A DNA stretch of 64,000 nt from positions 1,550,001 to 1,614,000 of the forward strand of contig NZ_AQXW01000004.1 in NCBI RefSeq assembly GCF_000376825.1, in the 5' to 3' direction. This stretch comes from Demetria terragena DSM 11295. GTDB taxonomy: Bacteria; Actinomycetota; Actinomycetes; Actinomycetales; Dermatophilaceae. Both the position numbers and the translations under genes were made by a program. A model generated the notes under the pieces. It was not told where the DNA came from. It searched no databases and worked only from the letters and a program-made list of their open reading frames with translations. Positions within the stretch are counted from its first letter, which is position 1. Every line of letters starts with the position of its first letter. This document shows positions 52,634 through 60,801 of the stretch, one piece after another.

Positions 52634-54674
52634 TCGATTCCTTTCGAACAACGAGACCGGAGCCGAGGTAGACGGCCAGGGCCAGCACCTCGCCTTCGTC
52701 TTCATGGTTCCGTACTTGCGTGCGGTGGATCTGGATCACAATCTGATTCGGCTCGTGCTCGACGTTCTCAACGAATCGGTCTCCCGGATAGAAGTCGCCA
52801 TTCGGCTGTGGCTTGAGGTCGCGGCCCTGGAAGAGATTGACGAACCCGAGGTCACCTGACCATTTGCGCTTCCGAGGTTCGTTCCCATCCTCCATCAGCA
52901 TGATGGTGGCCTTTTTCAGGTGGGCAAAGCCTCGCACCAGGGCGTCGACAAACTCCTCGTGTAGCCACCCCGGGCTGTAGCTCGGCCGCGCCCAGTCCCT
53001 GAGCAGGTTCTCGAGGGGTTCGACCGAGTCGAGGTAGACCGTTCTGAATGCCAGTCGGCCCTGCGGAGTGTGGGGAGCGCTCATGAGGCCGAGGTGCTCG
53101 AGCAACGCGCGGTTGTGGGCGGTGTCCACCGACAAGCGCGAAGGCGTTCGCATCTGGTGCCATCCCAACCCCATCGTCGAGAGTGCGGTCACTACGCTCG
53201 ATCGGGTTGGTGTCATTCCTTCCGGCAGTAGAAGGCCGATCTCCCGAGCCCAGGTGTGGACGGAGCCACCGTTCTCGACGTGGTCGCGCAGGCGAGCTCG
53301 CAGGTCCTCCTCGGTGTGGACGACCTCCGTCAAAGACCGGATCGTCTTCTTGCTTGCGAAGAACTGGCAGTACGGCAGGAGATCGCCGCGGTATCCGAAT
53401 GCTCGTGCCCGCTGCTCGAGTGTGTCGACCTGGGGACTTGCAGGTCGGTTCATGTAGGTCACGGTCAGTCCTTCGACTGTGAATCCGCGGTCGAGTTTGT
53501 TGCCCCCTACGAGGATGTGAATCGGCGAGACGTGCCAGTCGACCTTGTTGACGTCGGCCGTGCTGTTGACGAGCCAAGTCATCGCTTCGGAGATGACGAC
53601 CTTGAGCTGGTGGACGAAGGTGGAGTCATCCACATCGCCGGCTCCATTGGCCACGATGCGGTTGCGCTCCTCGGTTATCGCGTCGGGGATGGTGCTGATG
53701 TCGTCCGCAACGATCGTCTTCTTCCACTGTTCGAGCTGGCGGCGGACCAGGAACTCATACCTGGCTTGGACATCGTTGCGAGCAGTTGAGTGCACGAGCA
53801 TGCTGATCGGCGGGCTTGCCGCATCGTGGAGGAGCAGCAGCGCAGACCCGGCAATGAAGGCCGAAAGCGCGTGGTACAGGCTCTTCTGCAGCTGGAGTGG
53901 CGGCGTTTTGGATGCCTGTTCGTCAAGCAGCGGAACGTTTCGCACGACGCGATCAGCGTTGTCGATGAAGAACTGCTTGCCCCCGGTGTACCCATTGCCG
54001 GGAGTGAGGAACTCGACGTGCTGCGGGCTGAGGATGTCCGCGGCGTCCAGGAGGAGGGGCGCGTAGGGAGTGGCTGTGTATTGAACGTAGAGGTGACTAG
54101 GTACGGACTTCCGGAGCTCTCGGATGGCTGCGTAGGTGCTGCTCTCAGCATCCTTGCTCGTGTTCAGAGACGACTGATCCGCCTCGTCGTCGATGATGAG
54201 GACGCGCAGGTCGTCTGGGATCTTCTCCATTTGCTTTGCCACGGCGCGGATGCGCCCTGCGTGCTTCAGGACGGGGATAAGGCACACCCTTCCCATGTCG
54301 ACGAACCTTCGGAGCTTCTTCCCGGACGTCTCGCTCGCAGGGTTGGTCTCGCTGATCCACACGTAGTCGGACCGCGTTGTGATACCCAACGAGGCTTCCA
54401 GACGGTCGCTGTTCTGGTCGAGCAGAAGGTTGGTGGAGCCGAGGAGCGCAACGATCACCTGATATCCGACGTCCGCCGCAGCCGCGGCGAGAGCGGTGAT
54501 GGAGGTGGTCTTTCCCGACTGCACATAGCCGAGAGCAAGGACCGTCGACTGTGACGAAGTGCCCTCCGCTGGACCCTGCTCCAGGATCTCCTTCACGGCG
54601 TGCCATATGCCGGCGCGGGTCTCTTCGTCGATGGATGACGCGAGCACCCCGTCGAGCCTTTCGATCTCGCTCAT
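52626..54674 (-). CDS. Z1-domain superfamily II ATPase/helicase
   Basis: 682 residues. Walker A GYVQSGKTTS (49-58), Walker B IIDDEADQ (about 160-167), QYTATPY (about 198-204, motif III-like), GGNKLDRGFTVEGLTVTYMNR (about 390-410) and QRARAFGYR (arginine-finger motif VI, about 421-429) are all intact. This set is typical of Z1 (PF10593) proteins, which accompany R-M and MORC/MutL-like ATPase systems. Probable role: ATP-driven DNA translocation or remodelling that activates the nuclease. Its 5' end overlaps the upstream gene by 4 bp. Confidence 0.92.
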   Translation of the reverse strand: MSEIERLDGVLASSIDEETRAGIWHAVKEILEQGPAEGTSSQSTVLALGYVQSGKTTSITALAAAAADVGYQVIVALLGSTNLLLDQNSDRLEASLGITTRSDYVWISETNPASETSGKKLRRFVDMGRVCLIPVLKHAGRIRAVAKQMEKIPDDLRVLIIDDEADQSSLNTSKDAESSTYAAIRELRKSVPSHLYVQYTATPYAPLLLDAADILSPQHVEFLTPGNGYTGGKQFFIDNADRVVRNVPLLDEQASKTPPLQLQKSLYHALSAFIAGSALLLLHDAASPPISMLVHSTARNDVQARYEFLVRRQLEQWKKTIVADDISTIPDAITEERNRIVANGAGDVDDSTFVHQLKVVISEAMTWLVNSTADVNKVDWHVSPIHILVGGNKLDRGFTVEGLTVTYMNRPASPQVDTLEQRARAFGYRGDLLPYCQFFASKKTIRSLTEVVHTEEDLRARLRDHVENGGSVHTWAREIGLLLPEGMTPTRSSVVTALSTMGLGWHQMRTPSRLSVDTAHNRALLEHLGLMSAPHTPQGRLAFRTVYLDSVEPLENLLRDWARPSYSPGWLHEEFVDALVRGFAHLKKATIMLMEDGNEPRKRKWSGDLGFVNLFQGRDLKPQPNGDFYPGDRFVENVEHEPNQIVIQIHRTQVRNHEDEGEVLALAVYLGSGLVVRKESNV

Positions 54675-55960
54675 CCAGCCACATCCCCCTGCGCGAGCGC
54701 GCGTCGCTTTACCTCAGTCCAGGACCCAAACCGGTTGCGCAGCGTCTGAAACGACGGGCCGTCGGGAGCGAACGCGCGCTTCCACTCATCGAAGCGACGT
54801 GCGGAGTTCGGTGAATCGGGGTCGAGCAGGTACCGCCGAGCGATCTGAAGCAGATCGTCGTCAGACCATCGAGATTCATAGTGCGGTCGCATCGTCTGTC
54901 CCGTCACGACACCGGCGGCCTCGCATGCCGCCGTCCAAGACTTGAACCGCTGCCCGATACGAGGCATCGAAGGCCCCTTGACCTGTCCCTGTGCCACCAG
55001 ATCGGCATAGGCGTTCGCCGTCAGCGGGAACTCGTACAGCGCGGCCTCGCGGATCGCATCCAGGATCGCGTCGTCTGACCAATGGCTCTCGTAGTTTCCA
55101 GTTACGTGCAGCCGCAGGTGGGCGAGCTCATGCGGCCAGAACTTGGAGACGTCGCCCGCCTCGGCACCCGTGGCCTCAACGACCTCCGCAACGGTCATGG
55201 GCCCGCGACCTTCCAGCGCGCCACGGACCACCGCGGCGATGGCCTTTTCGTGGTCGTGCTGGGCGGCCAGTGCCGCCGCCGCTCGCAGATCGCGTACTTG
55301 CTCGGCGCTCGGACCCCCATACTTCATGAGCAGCTGCCGAATCCGCTCGCGGGTCACGCCATGGGCAGCGCCGATCTCATCGAGGGTTTCCCCGCGCCAC
55401 CGCCGATCGATCATGTCTGCAACGTGCGGCGGCGCTGGCGGCGGCGGAATCACCCCGTCCGGTGCCCAGGCGTACGCTTCGCGACCAATCTTCACGAAAC
55501 GGCCGTCGGCCTTGGCCAGGGTTCGCAAACTGTCGCGCACATCCCCCTCAGGCGGGACGATCTCAAGTCCGTCGAAGACCTCCTCGTAGACCTGGTTGAC
55601 TGTCATGGCGGTCCCGCTGTGCGCAATCACGACCTCAAGGACAGCCTCGCCGATGACCTGGCGTTGGGCACGAGCCTTCGCTCGTCGCCCACCCTCAGGG
55701 AAGCCCTTGGTCCCGCCCTCCGCGACGGTCCCGCCCTCCGCGACTCTGGGAGCGGCGATCTTTGCACCGCTTAGTCGCTCGTCTCGGCATCCGCGGCACT
55801 CACCAAAGCGGGTTCCCGGCCGGCCGCTCACAGTCGGAAAGCACGCAGTGGGCTTGGCCTCCCCACATGGTCCCGAACACATCCGCACCGCGTCTGGGGC
55901 CGTCGGGAAGAAGAGGTCGGCAGTGCGGTCGCTCGCATCGACGTCAGCTTTGTCGGCCAC
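54671..55960 (-). CDS. Multi-domain DNA-binding protein: Zn ribbon, winged helix, sigma-region-4-like HTH, two HNH-associated repeats
   Basis: 429 residues from a GTG at 55960. Residues 28-58 carry a Zn ribbon (Cys28, Cys32, Cys55, Cys58). About 103-165 is a HARE-like winged helix (MTVNQVYEEVFDGLEI...). Residues 187-212 (RGETLDEIGAAHGVTRERIRQ) are near-identical in wording to sigma-70 region 4.2. About 290-350 and 361-422 are two homing-endonuclease-associated repeats (YESHWSDDAIL..., YESRWSDDDLL...), normally DNA-contacting units. No HNH nuclease core is present. It probably recognises a sequence for the Z1 system or regulates it. It opens the operon. Confidence 0.75.
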   Translation of the reverse strand: MADKADVDASDRTADLFFPTAPDAVRMCSGPCGEAKPTACFPTVSGRPGTRFGECRGCRDERLSGAKIAAPRVAEGGTVAEGGTKGFPEGGRRAKARAQRQVIGEAVLEVVIAHSGTAMTVNQVYEEVFDGLEIVPPEGDVRDSLRTLAKADGRFVKIGREAYAWAPDGVIPPPPAPPHVADMIDRRWRGETLDEIGAAHGVTRERIRQLLMKYGGPSAEQVRDLRAAAALAAQHDHEKAIAAVVRGALEGRGPMTVAEVVEATGAEAGDVSKFWPHELAHLRLHVTGNYESHWSDDAILDAIREAALYEFPLTANAYADLVAQGQVKGPSMPRIGQRFKSWTAACEAAGVVTGQTMRPHYESRWSDDDLLQIARRYLLDPDSPNSARRFDEWKRAFAPDGPSFQTLRNRFGSWTEVKRRALAQGDVAG

Positions 55961-55983
55961 GCTCCAGCCCCCCGTTCAGCCCT

Positions 55984-55994
55984 TCAACTGTTGA
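55984..55994. promoter_or_regulatory. Candidate operator palindrome of the island operon
   Basis: TCAACTGTTGA is an 11-bp palindrome 24 bp upstream of the GTG of the first operon gene. A repressor site is possible; no partner is identified and the promoter itself is not clear. Confidence 0.35.
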
Positions 55995-56136
55995 CTTCCG
56001 CCACAGTAGTGGTGTGGTCCGACTGAATGGTCGAAACCCGGAAAGTTAGCTCGGAGTCAGGGCAGGATGTCGGGGCTCCCCCACCAGTCCCCCACAGAGA
56101 CCAATTGGGACGGATCCCCGGGACCACAAGAATGAC

Positions 56137-56164
56137 AGAAACCGCAGGCTGAACTGCGGTTTCT
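56137..56164 (-). terminator. Terminator hairpin following the tRNA-Ala fragment
   Basis: On the minus strand AGAAACCGCAG and CTGCGGTTTCT form a perfect 11-bp stem with a 6-base loop, then a T-rich stretch. It follows the encoded CCA end by 2 bases, as expected for an original tRNA transcription unit. Confidence 0.85.
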
Positions 56165-56166
56165 CG

Positions 56167-56212
56167 TGGTGGAGCCTAGGGGGCTCGAACCCCTAACCCC
56201 CTGCTTGCAAAG
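56167..56212 (-). pseudogene. 3' fragment of tRNA-Ala (anticodon TGC), probable att remnant
   Basis: On the minus strand the sequence runs from the anticodon loop TTTGCAA through the 3' anticodon stem, variable loop, T-arm (GGGGTTCGAGCCCC) and acceptor 3' strand (AGGCTCC) to ACCA. The 5' half (acceptor 5' strand, D-arm) is missing. The match ends in the anticodon loop, the usual crossover region of tyrosine integrases. It cannot give a functional tRNA. Confidence 0.88.
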
Positions 56213-56219
56213 CCATATG

Positions 56220-56582
56220 TTAGGTCGCATCATGCGACCTGAGCTCTGCCATTTGTCTTAGTGCCTTGGCCGCGGGTCTGCGAGGGCGTCGAGGACGGCC
56301 TGCTGTTCGGCGGGGATCGCGGGCGGGAAGGTCTGCTGGGAGCCGTTGATGCTGATGACCGGTGATCACCGAGGGGCCGACCCCGGCGGTTCCGGGACTC
56401 AGATCGAGCTCGCCCTGCTCGGGGTGCATCTTGTGCCGTGCGGTCTCCAGCAGCGCCGTGAGCTCACCGTCGGTGTGAGCCGATCCCAGGTGCTCGATAA
56501 CCCGGTCGCGGCCACCAACCCGCTCAGCAATCTGGACCGCGGTCGCGCCCGAGCCAGTCTTGACCTTCCGCACGAACACCAC
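56220..56582 (-). pseudogene. N-terminal fragment of an IS1634-like transposase, frameshifted
   Basis: The frame opens with VFVRKVKTGSGATAVQIAER, then RVIEHLGSAHTDGELTALLE and QGELDLSPG, the N-terminal pattern of IS1634-type transposases. After about residue 72 the reading becomes non-protein-like; a neighbouring frame (INGSQQTFPPAIP...) continues more sensibly, so a frameshift or fusion lies there. The DDE catalytic core is absent. It abuts the tRNA-Ala fragment on one side and the right direct repeat on the other. Confidence 0.7.
56222..56240. repeat. 19-bp palindrome next to the tRNA-Ala fragment
   Basis: AGGTCGCAT-C-ATGCGACCT: perfect 9-bp arms with a single central base, 10 bp from the tRNA crossover point. 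It could be a recombinase core site or a transposon end. Confidence 0.6.
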
Positions 56583-56692
56583 GCGCCGACCCTACCCACC
56601 CGCTTAGTGGGTCAACTCGACCAACAGCAAGCCCCTGACCAGCACAAACGCCGTCCCGAATCGCCAGATCGCCCAGAGTGGCACGAGTCAGG

Positions 56693-56827
56693 TGCGCGCG
56701 GGGCACCGCGACGCGTACGGCCGCGGCCCCTGACAAGGGACCGCGAGCCGTTCGTGCGTCTAGACGGATCTCTACTGCGGCACTTGCGCGGCGCCGGTGA
56801 TGAACGACACCACGTCACTCATCGTGA
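56693..56827. repeat. Right copy of the island-flanking direct repeat (135 bp)
   Basis: The native copy, containing the 3' end of the sugar-ABC ATPase gene and its terminator. It lacks one T in the left terminator arm and has one substitution relative to the left copy. Confidence 0.93.
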
Positions 56828-57581
56828 CGTCGGACGGCTTGACGATGCCGGCCCGCGTACCGAGACGGTGGACGTGGATGCGATCGGCGACGTCGAAGAC
56901 GGCGGGCATGTCATGGCTGATCAACACCACCGGGAGACCGCGTGCGCTGATGCGCTGAATGAGGTCCAGCACGTGTCGGGTCTCTCGCACGCCAAGGGCC
57001 GCAGTGGGCTCGTCCATGATGACGACCTTGCTGCCGAACATCGCCGCCCGCGCGACGGCGACTGCCTGACGCTGGCCGCCGGAGAGCGCTTCGACCGGAA
57101 CGGTGATGTCTTGGACGGTGCCAATGCCGAGCGCGTCGAGCTGGCGTCGGGCCTCTTCACGCATGCCTTTGCGGTCCAGAAAACCCAACGTGCCGAGGAG
57201 TCCTGAGCGTCGTTGCTCGCGACCGAGGAACAGGTTGTTGGCGATGTCCATCGCTGAGGCGACGGCCAGTTGCTGATAGACCGTTTCGATGCCCAAGGCG
57301 CGCGCTTCGTTGGGGCTGCGGAAGGTGGTCGGGACGCCATCGAGCAGGATCTCGCCTTCGTCGGGAGTGACGGCGCCGGTGATCGCCTTGATCAGGGTCG
57401 ACTTTCCGGCCCCGTTGTCGCCAACGACGGCGAGCACTTCGCCCGGCAATAGCTCGAAGTCAGCGCCGTTCATCGCCGTGACATGGCCATACCGCTTGAC
57501 CAGCCCGCGAGCCTCCATGACCGGCACGACCGTGTCGGTGTTCGCCTCGCCCTGCTGATCGTTCGCTGTGGTCGGTGTCAT
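56772..57581 (-). CDS. frcA: Sugar ABC transporter ATP-binding protein (FrcA-like)
   Basis: 269 residues, a single ATPase domain rather than the double form of ribose/xylose importers. Walker A VGDNGAGKSTLIK (about 49), signature LSGGQRQAVAVARA, Walker B VVIMDEPTAALG and the switch LISHDM. Together with the permease and lipoprotein this is the FrcBCA fructose type. The ATG at 57581 overlaps the permease stop as ATGA. Its last 17 codons are the part duplicated at 49.9 kb. Confidence 0.9.
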   Translation of the reverse strand: MTPTTANDQQGEANTDTVVPVMEARGLVKRYGHVTAMNGADFELLPGEVLAVVGDNGAGKSTLIKAITGAVTPDEGEILLDGVPTTFRSPNEARALGIETVYQQLAVASAMDIANNLFLGREQRRSGLLGTLGFLDRKGMREEARRQLDALGIGTVQDITVPVEALSGGQRQAVAVARAAMFGSKVVIMDEPTAALGVRETRHVLDLIQRISARGLPVVLISHDMPAVFDVADRIHVHRLGTRAGIVKPSDVTMSDVVSFITGAAQVPQ

Positions 57582-58567
57582 GACTTGACCCTCCTGGTCG
57601 CCTGGTCGAACGCGACAGCCAGGATGACGAGCGCGCCAGTTGCAAGGTTCTGATAGTTGCCGTCGATGCCCAGCGCGGTGAGACCGCTGCGCAGCACCGC
57701 CACGATGAGCGCCCCGACGACCGTTCCCCAGACGCTGCCGCGCCCACCGAACAGGCTGGTTCCACCGATGACCACTGCGGTGATGCTGTCCAGGTTCGCG
57801 GTCTGGTAGGCGTTGGGATCGGCAGTGGGCGTTCGACCTAGCGCCAGCCACGCGCCGATGCCGTAGATCAGTCCAGCAAGGGCATACACGCTGAGCAGAA
57901 CGCGGTTGACCGCGATACCGGTCAGCCGGGCGGCCTCCGGCGCGTCGCCGACGGCATAGACGTGCCGTCCCCAAGCCGTCTTGACCAACATGATCCAGAC
58001 CAGCAGGAAGAGCAATCCGGCCACGATCATGCCGACAGTGAAGGGGTAGCGCCCGAAGAGATAGCGCGTCGTGCCCATCCAGCGCAGGATGCCGTCAGGG
58101 ACGCTCGTGGTCGTGCCGCCCGAGTAGAGCGCGCCGACCGCGGTCACGATCGTCAGCATGCCCAGGGTCACGATGAACGGGGGTAACCGCAGGGAGGTCA
58201 CCAACAGCCCCGACAGCGTGGCCACACCGACGCACCCGGCCAAACCGACCACGAGTGCGAGCACTCCGTTGAGTCCGCCGGTGACCAACTGGGTCATCAA
58301 CAACGTGCCGAGCACCAACGTCGCGCCATTGGCCAGGTCGATACCGGCAGTCAGGATCACCAACGTCTGCCCTAAGGCCAGCGTCGCGATCACCACGGTC
58401 TGCTGCAGGATCAGGGAGAAGTTGGGAATGCTGGCAAAGGTGTCGGTCGACAGTGAGAAGACCACGATGGCAGCCACGAGGGCGGCGGCCGGCCCCAGAA
58501 CAGGGCGGCGGGCGAAGAGGTCACGCCAATTAGTACGGCCCGCTGACCCCGCAGTAGTGCTCGTCAT
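57578..58567 (-). CDS. frcC: Sugar ABC transporter permease (FrcC-like)
   Basis: 329 residues with about nine transmembrane helices; the branched-chain/ribose permease family pattern is clear: LGQTLVILTAGIDLANGATLVLG, then GNDxxAAxxxGI-like VGDAPEAARLTGIAVNRVLL, and TSLFGGRGSVWGTVVGALI. The ATG at 58567 is 3 bp after the binding-protein stop. Five codons further upstream the frame is open but overlaps that gene. Confidence 0.9.
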   Translation of the reverse strand: MTSTTAGSAGRTNWRDLFARRPVLGPAAALVAAIVVFSLSTDTFASIPNFSLILQQTVVIATLALGQTLVILTAGIDLANGATLVLGTLLMTQLVTGGLNGVLALVVGLAGCVGVATLSGLLVTSLRLPPFIVTLGMLTIVTAVGALYSGGTTTSVPDGILRWMGTTRYLFGRYPFTVGMIVAGLLFLLVWIMLVKTAWGRHVYAVGDAPEAARLTGIAVNRVLLSVYALAGLIYGIGAWLALGRTPTADPNAYQTANLDSITAVVIGGTSLFGGRGSVWGTVVGALIVAVLRSGLTALGIDGNYQNLATGALVILAVAFDQATRRVKS

Positions 58568-58569
58568 GA

Positions 58570-59598
58570 TCAGCCCCAGCAATTCTTCAGGCCCCAGGCG
58601 GAGTCCTTGGAGGACATACCGGGGAGCGGCTTGTCGGTGATGAGTTGAGCGCCGGTGTCAACAAAGCCCTTGGGCGTCTCGCCCTCTTTGGCATATTTGA
58701 TGACAGCCGAAACTCCTTGCTGCGCCATCGTCTTCGGGAACTGCATCACGGTCGCGGCGAACTTTCCCGACTTCACGTCCTTCACGCCAGAGCAACTGCC
58801 GTCGATGGCGCCGATCGTGACCTTGTCGGTCAAGCCCTTGTCCTTCAGCGCCTGGTACGCGCCGCGCGCCGCTGGCTCGTTGATGTTGTAGACGACATTG
58901 ACTTTGGTGCCGACCCGCTGCAGCAGGTTCTCCATCTGCTGCTGCGCCTTGCTCTGGTCACCTTGGGTCAGAGCCGCGCCGATGACGGCCGGTGATTTCG
59001 CCGATAATCCCATTCCGGCAAGGAAGCCACTTCGTCGCTGCTTGCCGACCGCCGAGCTGGGGTCAAGGTCCATGGTCACCAACTGGGGCGAGGTCTTGCC
59101 CATGCTGGCTTTGACGTACTTGCCAAGGACGCGACCCGCGGCCGTGTTGTCGGTCGCATACGTCGCGCTGACCGCATCCTTAGGGTCTGTCTCGGAGTCA
59201 AGAGCGATCACGACGATGCCTTGCTCCTGAGCCTTCTTCAGCGCACCGATGACTCCGCCGGAGTTACTCGGGGTGATGAGGATTCCTTTGACCCCCTGCT
59301 GCACCAGATTCTCAATCGCAGCGACCTGGCCATCGTTGTCGCCGTCGAACTTTCCCGAGAGCGCGATCAACTCCCCGCCCTGCTTCTTAGCCTGAGCCCG
59401 AGCAGAGTCGCGCAGCTTGACGAAGAAGGGGTTGCTCTCGGTCTTCGTCACCAAGCCAACCTTGATCGGCCCGTCGCCACCGCCATTGCTCTCAGCCAGC
59501 GGTCCGTTGGTGGGGACTTTCGTACAGCCGGTGACGGTGGCACCGACGACCAGGAGGAGCGCGACATGACGTCGCGCTCGCGGGGGAGTAAACCTCAT
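58570..59598 (-). CDS. frcB: Sugar ABC transporter substrate-binding lipoprotein (FrcB-like)
   Basis: 342 residues. A lipoprotein signal ends in ATVTGC (Cys25). Periplasmic-binding-protein type I fold: KVGLVTKTESNPFFVKLRDSA, GILITPSNSGGVIGALKKAQEQGIVVIALDSE, TDNTAAGRVLGKYV, VYNINEPAARGAYQALKDKG, GAIDGSCSGVKDV. The family binds fructose and related sugars in FrcBCA systems. It is the first gene of the minus-strand operon and divergent from a LacI gene (156 bp). Confidence 0.9.
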   Translation of the reverse strand: MRFTPPRARRHVALLLVVGATVTGCTKVPTNGPLAESNGGGDGPIKVGLVTKTESNPFFVKLRDSARAQAKKQGGELIALSGKFDGDNDGQVAAIENLVQQGVKGILITPSNSGGVIGALKKAQEQGIVVIALDSETDPKDAVSATYATDNTAAGRVLGKYVKASMGKTSPQLVTMDLDPSSAVGKQRRSGFLAGMGLSAKSPAVIGAALTQGDQSKAQQQMENLLQRVGTKVNVVYNINEPAARGAYQALKDKGLTDKVTIGAIDGSCSGVKDVKSGKFAATVMQFPKTMAQQGVSAVIKYAKEGETPKGFVDTGAQLITDKPLPGMSSKDSAWGLKNCWG

Positions 59599-59692
59599 GG
59601 TTGACCTCGATCGTCCTTCGGAGACCGGCGCCTTCGGCAGCGCTCAGTCACGCCCTTGGAGTGACGCGACTCACACGCTAGGGCGACTCACC

Positions 59693-59716
59693 ACGCAACA
59701 CCATGCGTTGCGCAAC
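59693..59716. promoter_or_regulatory. Candidate LacI-family operator
   Basis: GTTGCGCAAC (59707-59716) is a perfect palindrome with a central CG, as LacI-type operators have, and ACGCAAC/GCGTTGC arms form a second overlapping inverted repeat from 59693. It lies between frcB and the LacI gene and could serve both promoters. Confidence 0.6.
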
Positions 59717-59754
59717 AGATTGCCAAACTCACGTATTTAGCGGAGATTGCCCCT

Positions 59755-60801
59755 ATGCCCACGCCCAGGAAGCGCGTCCGGCTCCGGGATGTTGCCGACC
59801 ACGCCGGCGTGTCCACGAGCACGGTGTCGCACGTCATCAACGGGACGAGATTCGTTGCGCCAGAAACGCGTACGGCCGTCACCGCGGCCATGGAAGTCCT
59901 CGAATTCCAGGCGCCTCGAACCGCTGGGCTTTCCGGTGGCGCGGGCGGCGGGCGCACCGTCGGTCTCGTCGTCACGGGGGCCTCCAACCCCTACAACGGT
60001 GAACTTCTTCAGGGCGTCGAGCAGGAAGCCGTGCGCAACGGTTTCGCGGTTATGTTGTGCGATTCGCATGACGACCCGCGTCGAGAAGCGGACGGACTGA
60101 CCACACTGGTCAAGCACGCCGTCGACGCCATCGTCCTGGCACCCACCGCAGACTGGCAGGAACTCGCGCTGCCGATCTTGCGTAAGCACCAACGACCCTT
60201 CGTCTTGGTCGACCGCTCCAGCGAGGTGCGCTGCGACCAGGTCAGCACCGAGAACGAGGCTGTCTCGGCTGCCTTAGTCGAGCACCTCACCGATCTCGGC
60301 CACCGCAGGGTGGCGATGATCGCCGGCATCGAGGGAATCTCGACCACGCGGGACCGCGTCAGTGGTTTTCGTGCCGCGTTGACTTCGGCGGGGGTCGACC
60401 ACGAAGCGGGACAGGTCGTCCCGGGTCACAGCAGCGTGGCCGGCGGCCGGGCCGCAGCGCTTCAGCTGCTGGGTTCGGGCAATCCTCCAACGGCCCTCTT
60501 CAGCGGAAACAATGCGATGACCGTTGGCATCCTCTTGGCAATCAACGAGCTCAGGCTGAGCATCCCCGACGGCATCGCGGTCGTCGCGTTCGATGACTTC
60601 GAGTGGGCGGACGCCATGACGCCGGGCCTCACCGCCGTTGCGCAACCTTTCTTCGCGATGGGCGCCCAAGCGGTCCAACTCCTAATGCGCCGGCTCACCG
60701 ACCCGATGGCTCCCCGCCGCACCATCCGCCTCCCCGCGGAGGTGGTTCACCGCACGTCCTGCGGGTGCCCCCGTCTCGACTGTCCGAAGGACCGCTGGTG
60801 A
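59755..60801 (+). CDS. LacI-family transcriptional regulator
   Basis: 348 residues. The helix-turn-helix VRLRDVADHAGVSTSTVSHVINGTRFVAPETR (about 8-40) with hinge, then the effector domain TVGLVVTGASNPYNGELLQGVEQEA, HLTDLGHRRVAMIAG and VAFDDFEWADAMTPGLTAV. It is divergent from frcBCA and coupled to the kinase gene, so it likely represses the sugar uptake locus until the sugar or its phosphate is present. It ends in a Cys-rich RTSCGCPRLDCP tail. Confidence 0.93.
   Translation: MPTPRKRVRLRDVADHAGVSTSTVSHVINGTRFVAPETRTAVTAAMEVLEFQAPRTAGLSGGAGGGRTVGLVVTGASNPYNGELLQGVEQEAVRNGFAVMLCDSHDDPRREADGLTTLVKHAVDAIVLAPTADWQELALPILRKHQRPFVLVDRSSEVRCDQVSTENEAVSAALVEHLTDLGHRRVAMIAGIEGISTTRDRVSGFRAALTSAGVDHEAGQVVPGHSSVAGGRAAALQLLGSGNPPTALFSGNNAMTVGILLAINELRLSIPDGIAVVAFDDFEWADAMTPGLTAVAQPFFAMGAQAVQLLMRRLTDPMAPRRTIRLPAEVVHRTSCGCPRLDCPKDRW

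Larger units (their letters stand above)
49925..56692. mobile_element. Accessory island with Z1-type putative defence system
   Basis: The segment lies between the two 135-bp direct repeats and separates actP from the ABC ATPase gene. It holds a truncated cytosine-methyltransferase gene, a five-gene minus-strand operon, a tRNA-Ala 3' fragment with terminator, a palindrome and a broken transposase. No integrase or full transposase is present, so the element appears not self-mobile now. The repeats suggest insertion at the end of the ATPase gene or recombination that duplicated it. Confidence 0.8.

Noticed and set aside
54671-55960. Annotation as an alternative sigma factor
   Set aside because: Only a region-4.2-like helix-turn-helix is present; regions 2 and 3 are missing and other DNA-binding modules surround it.
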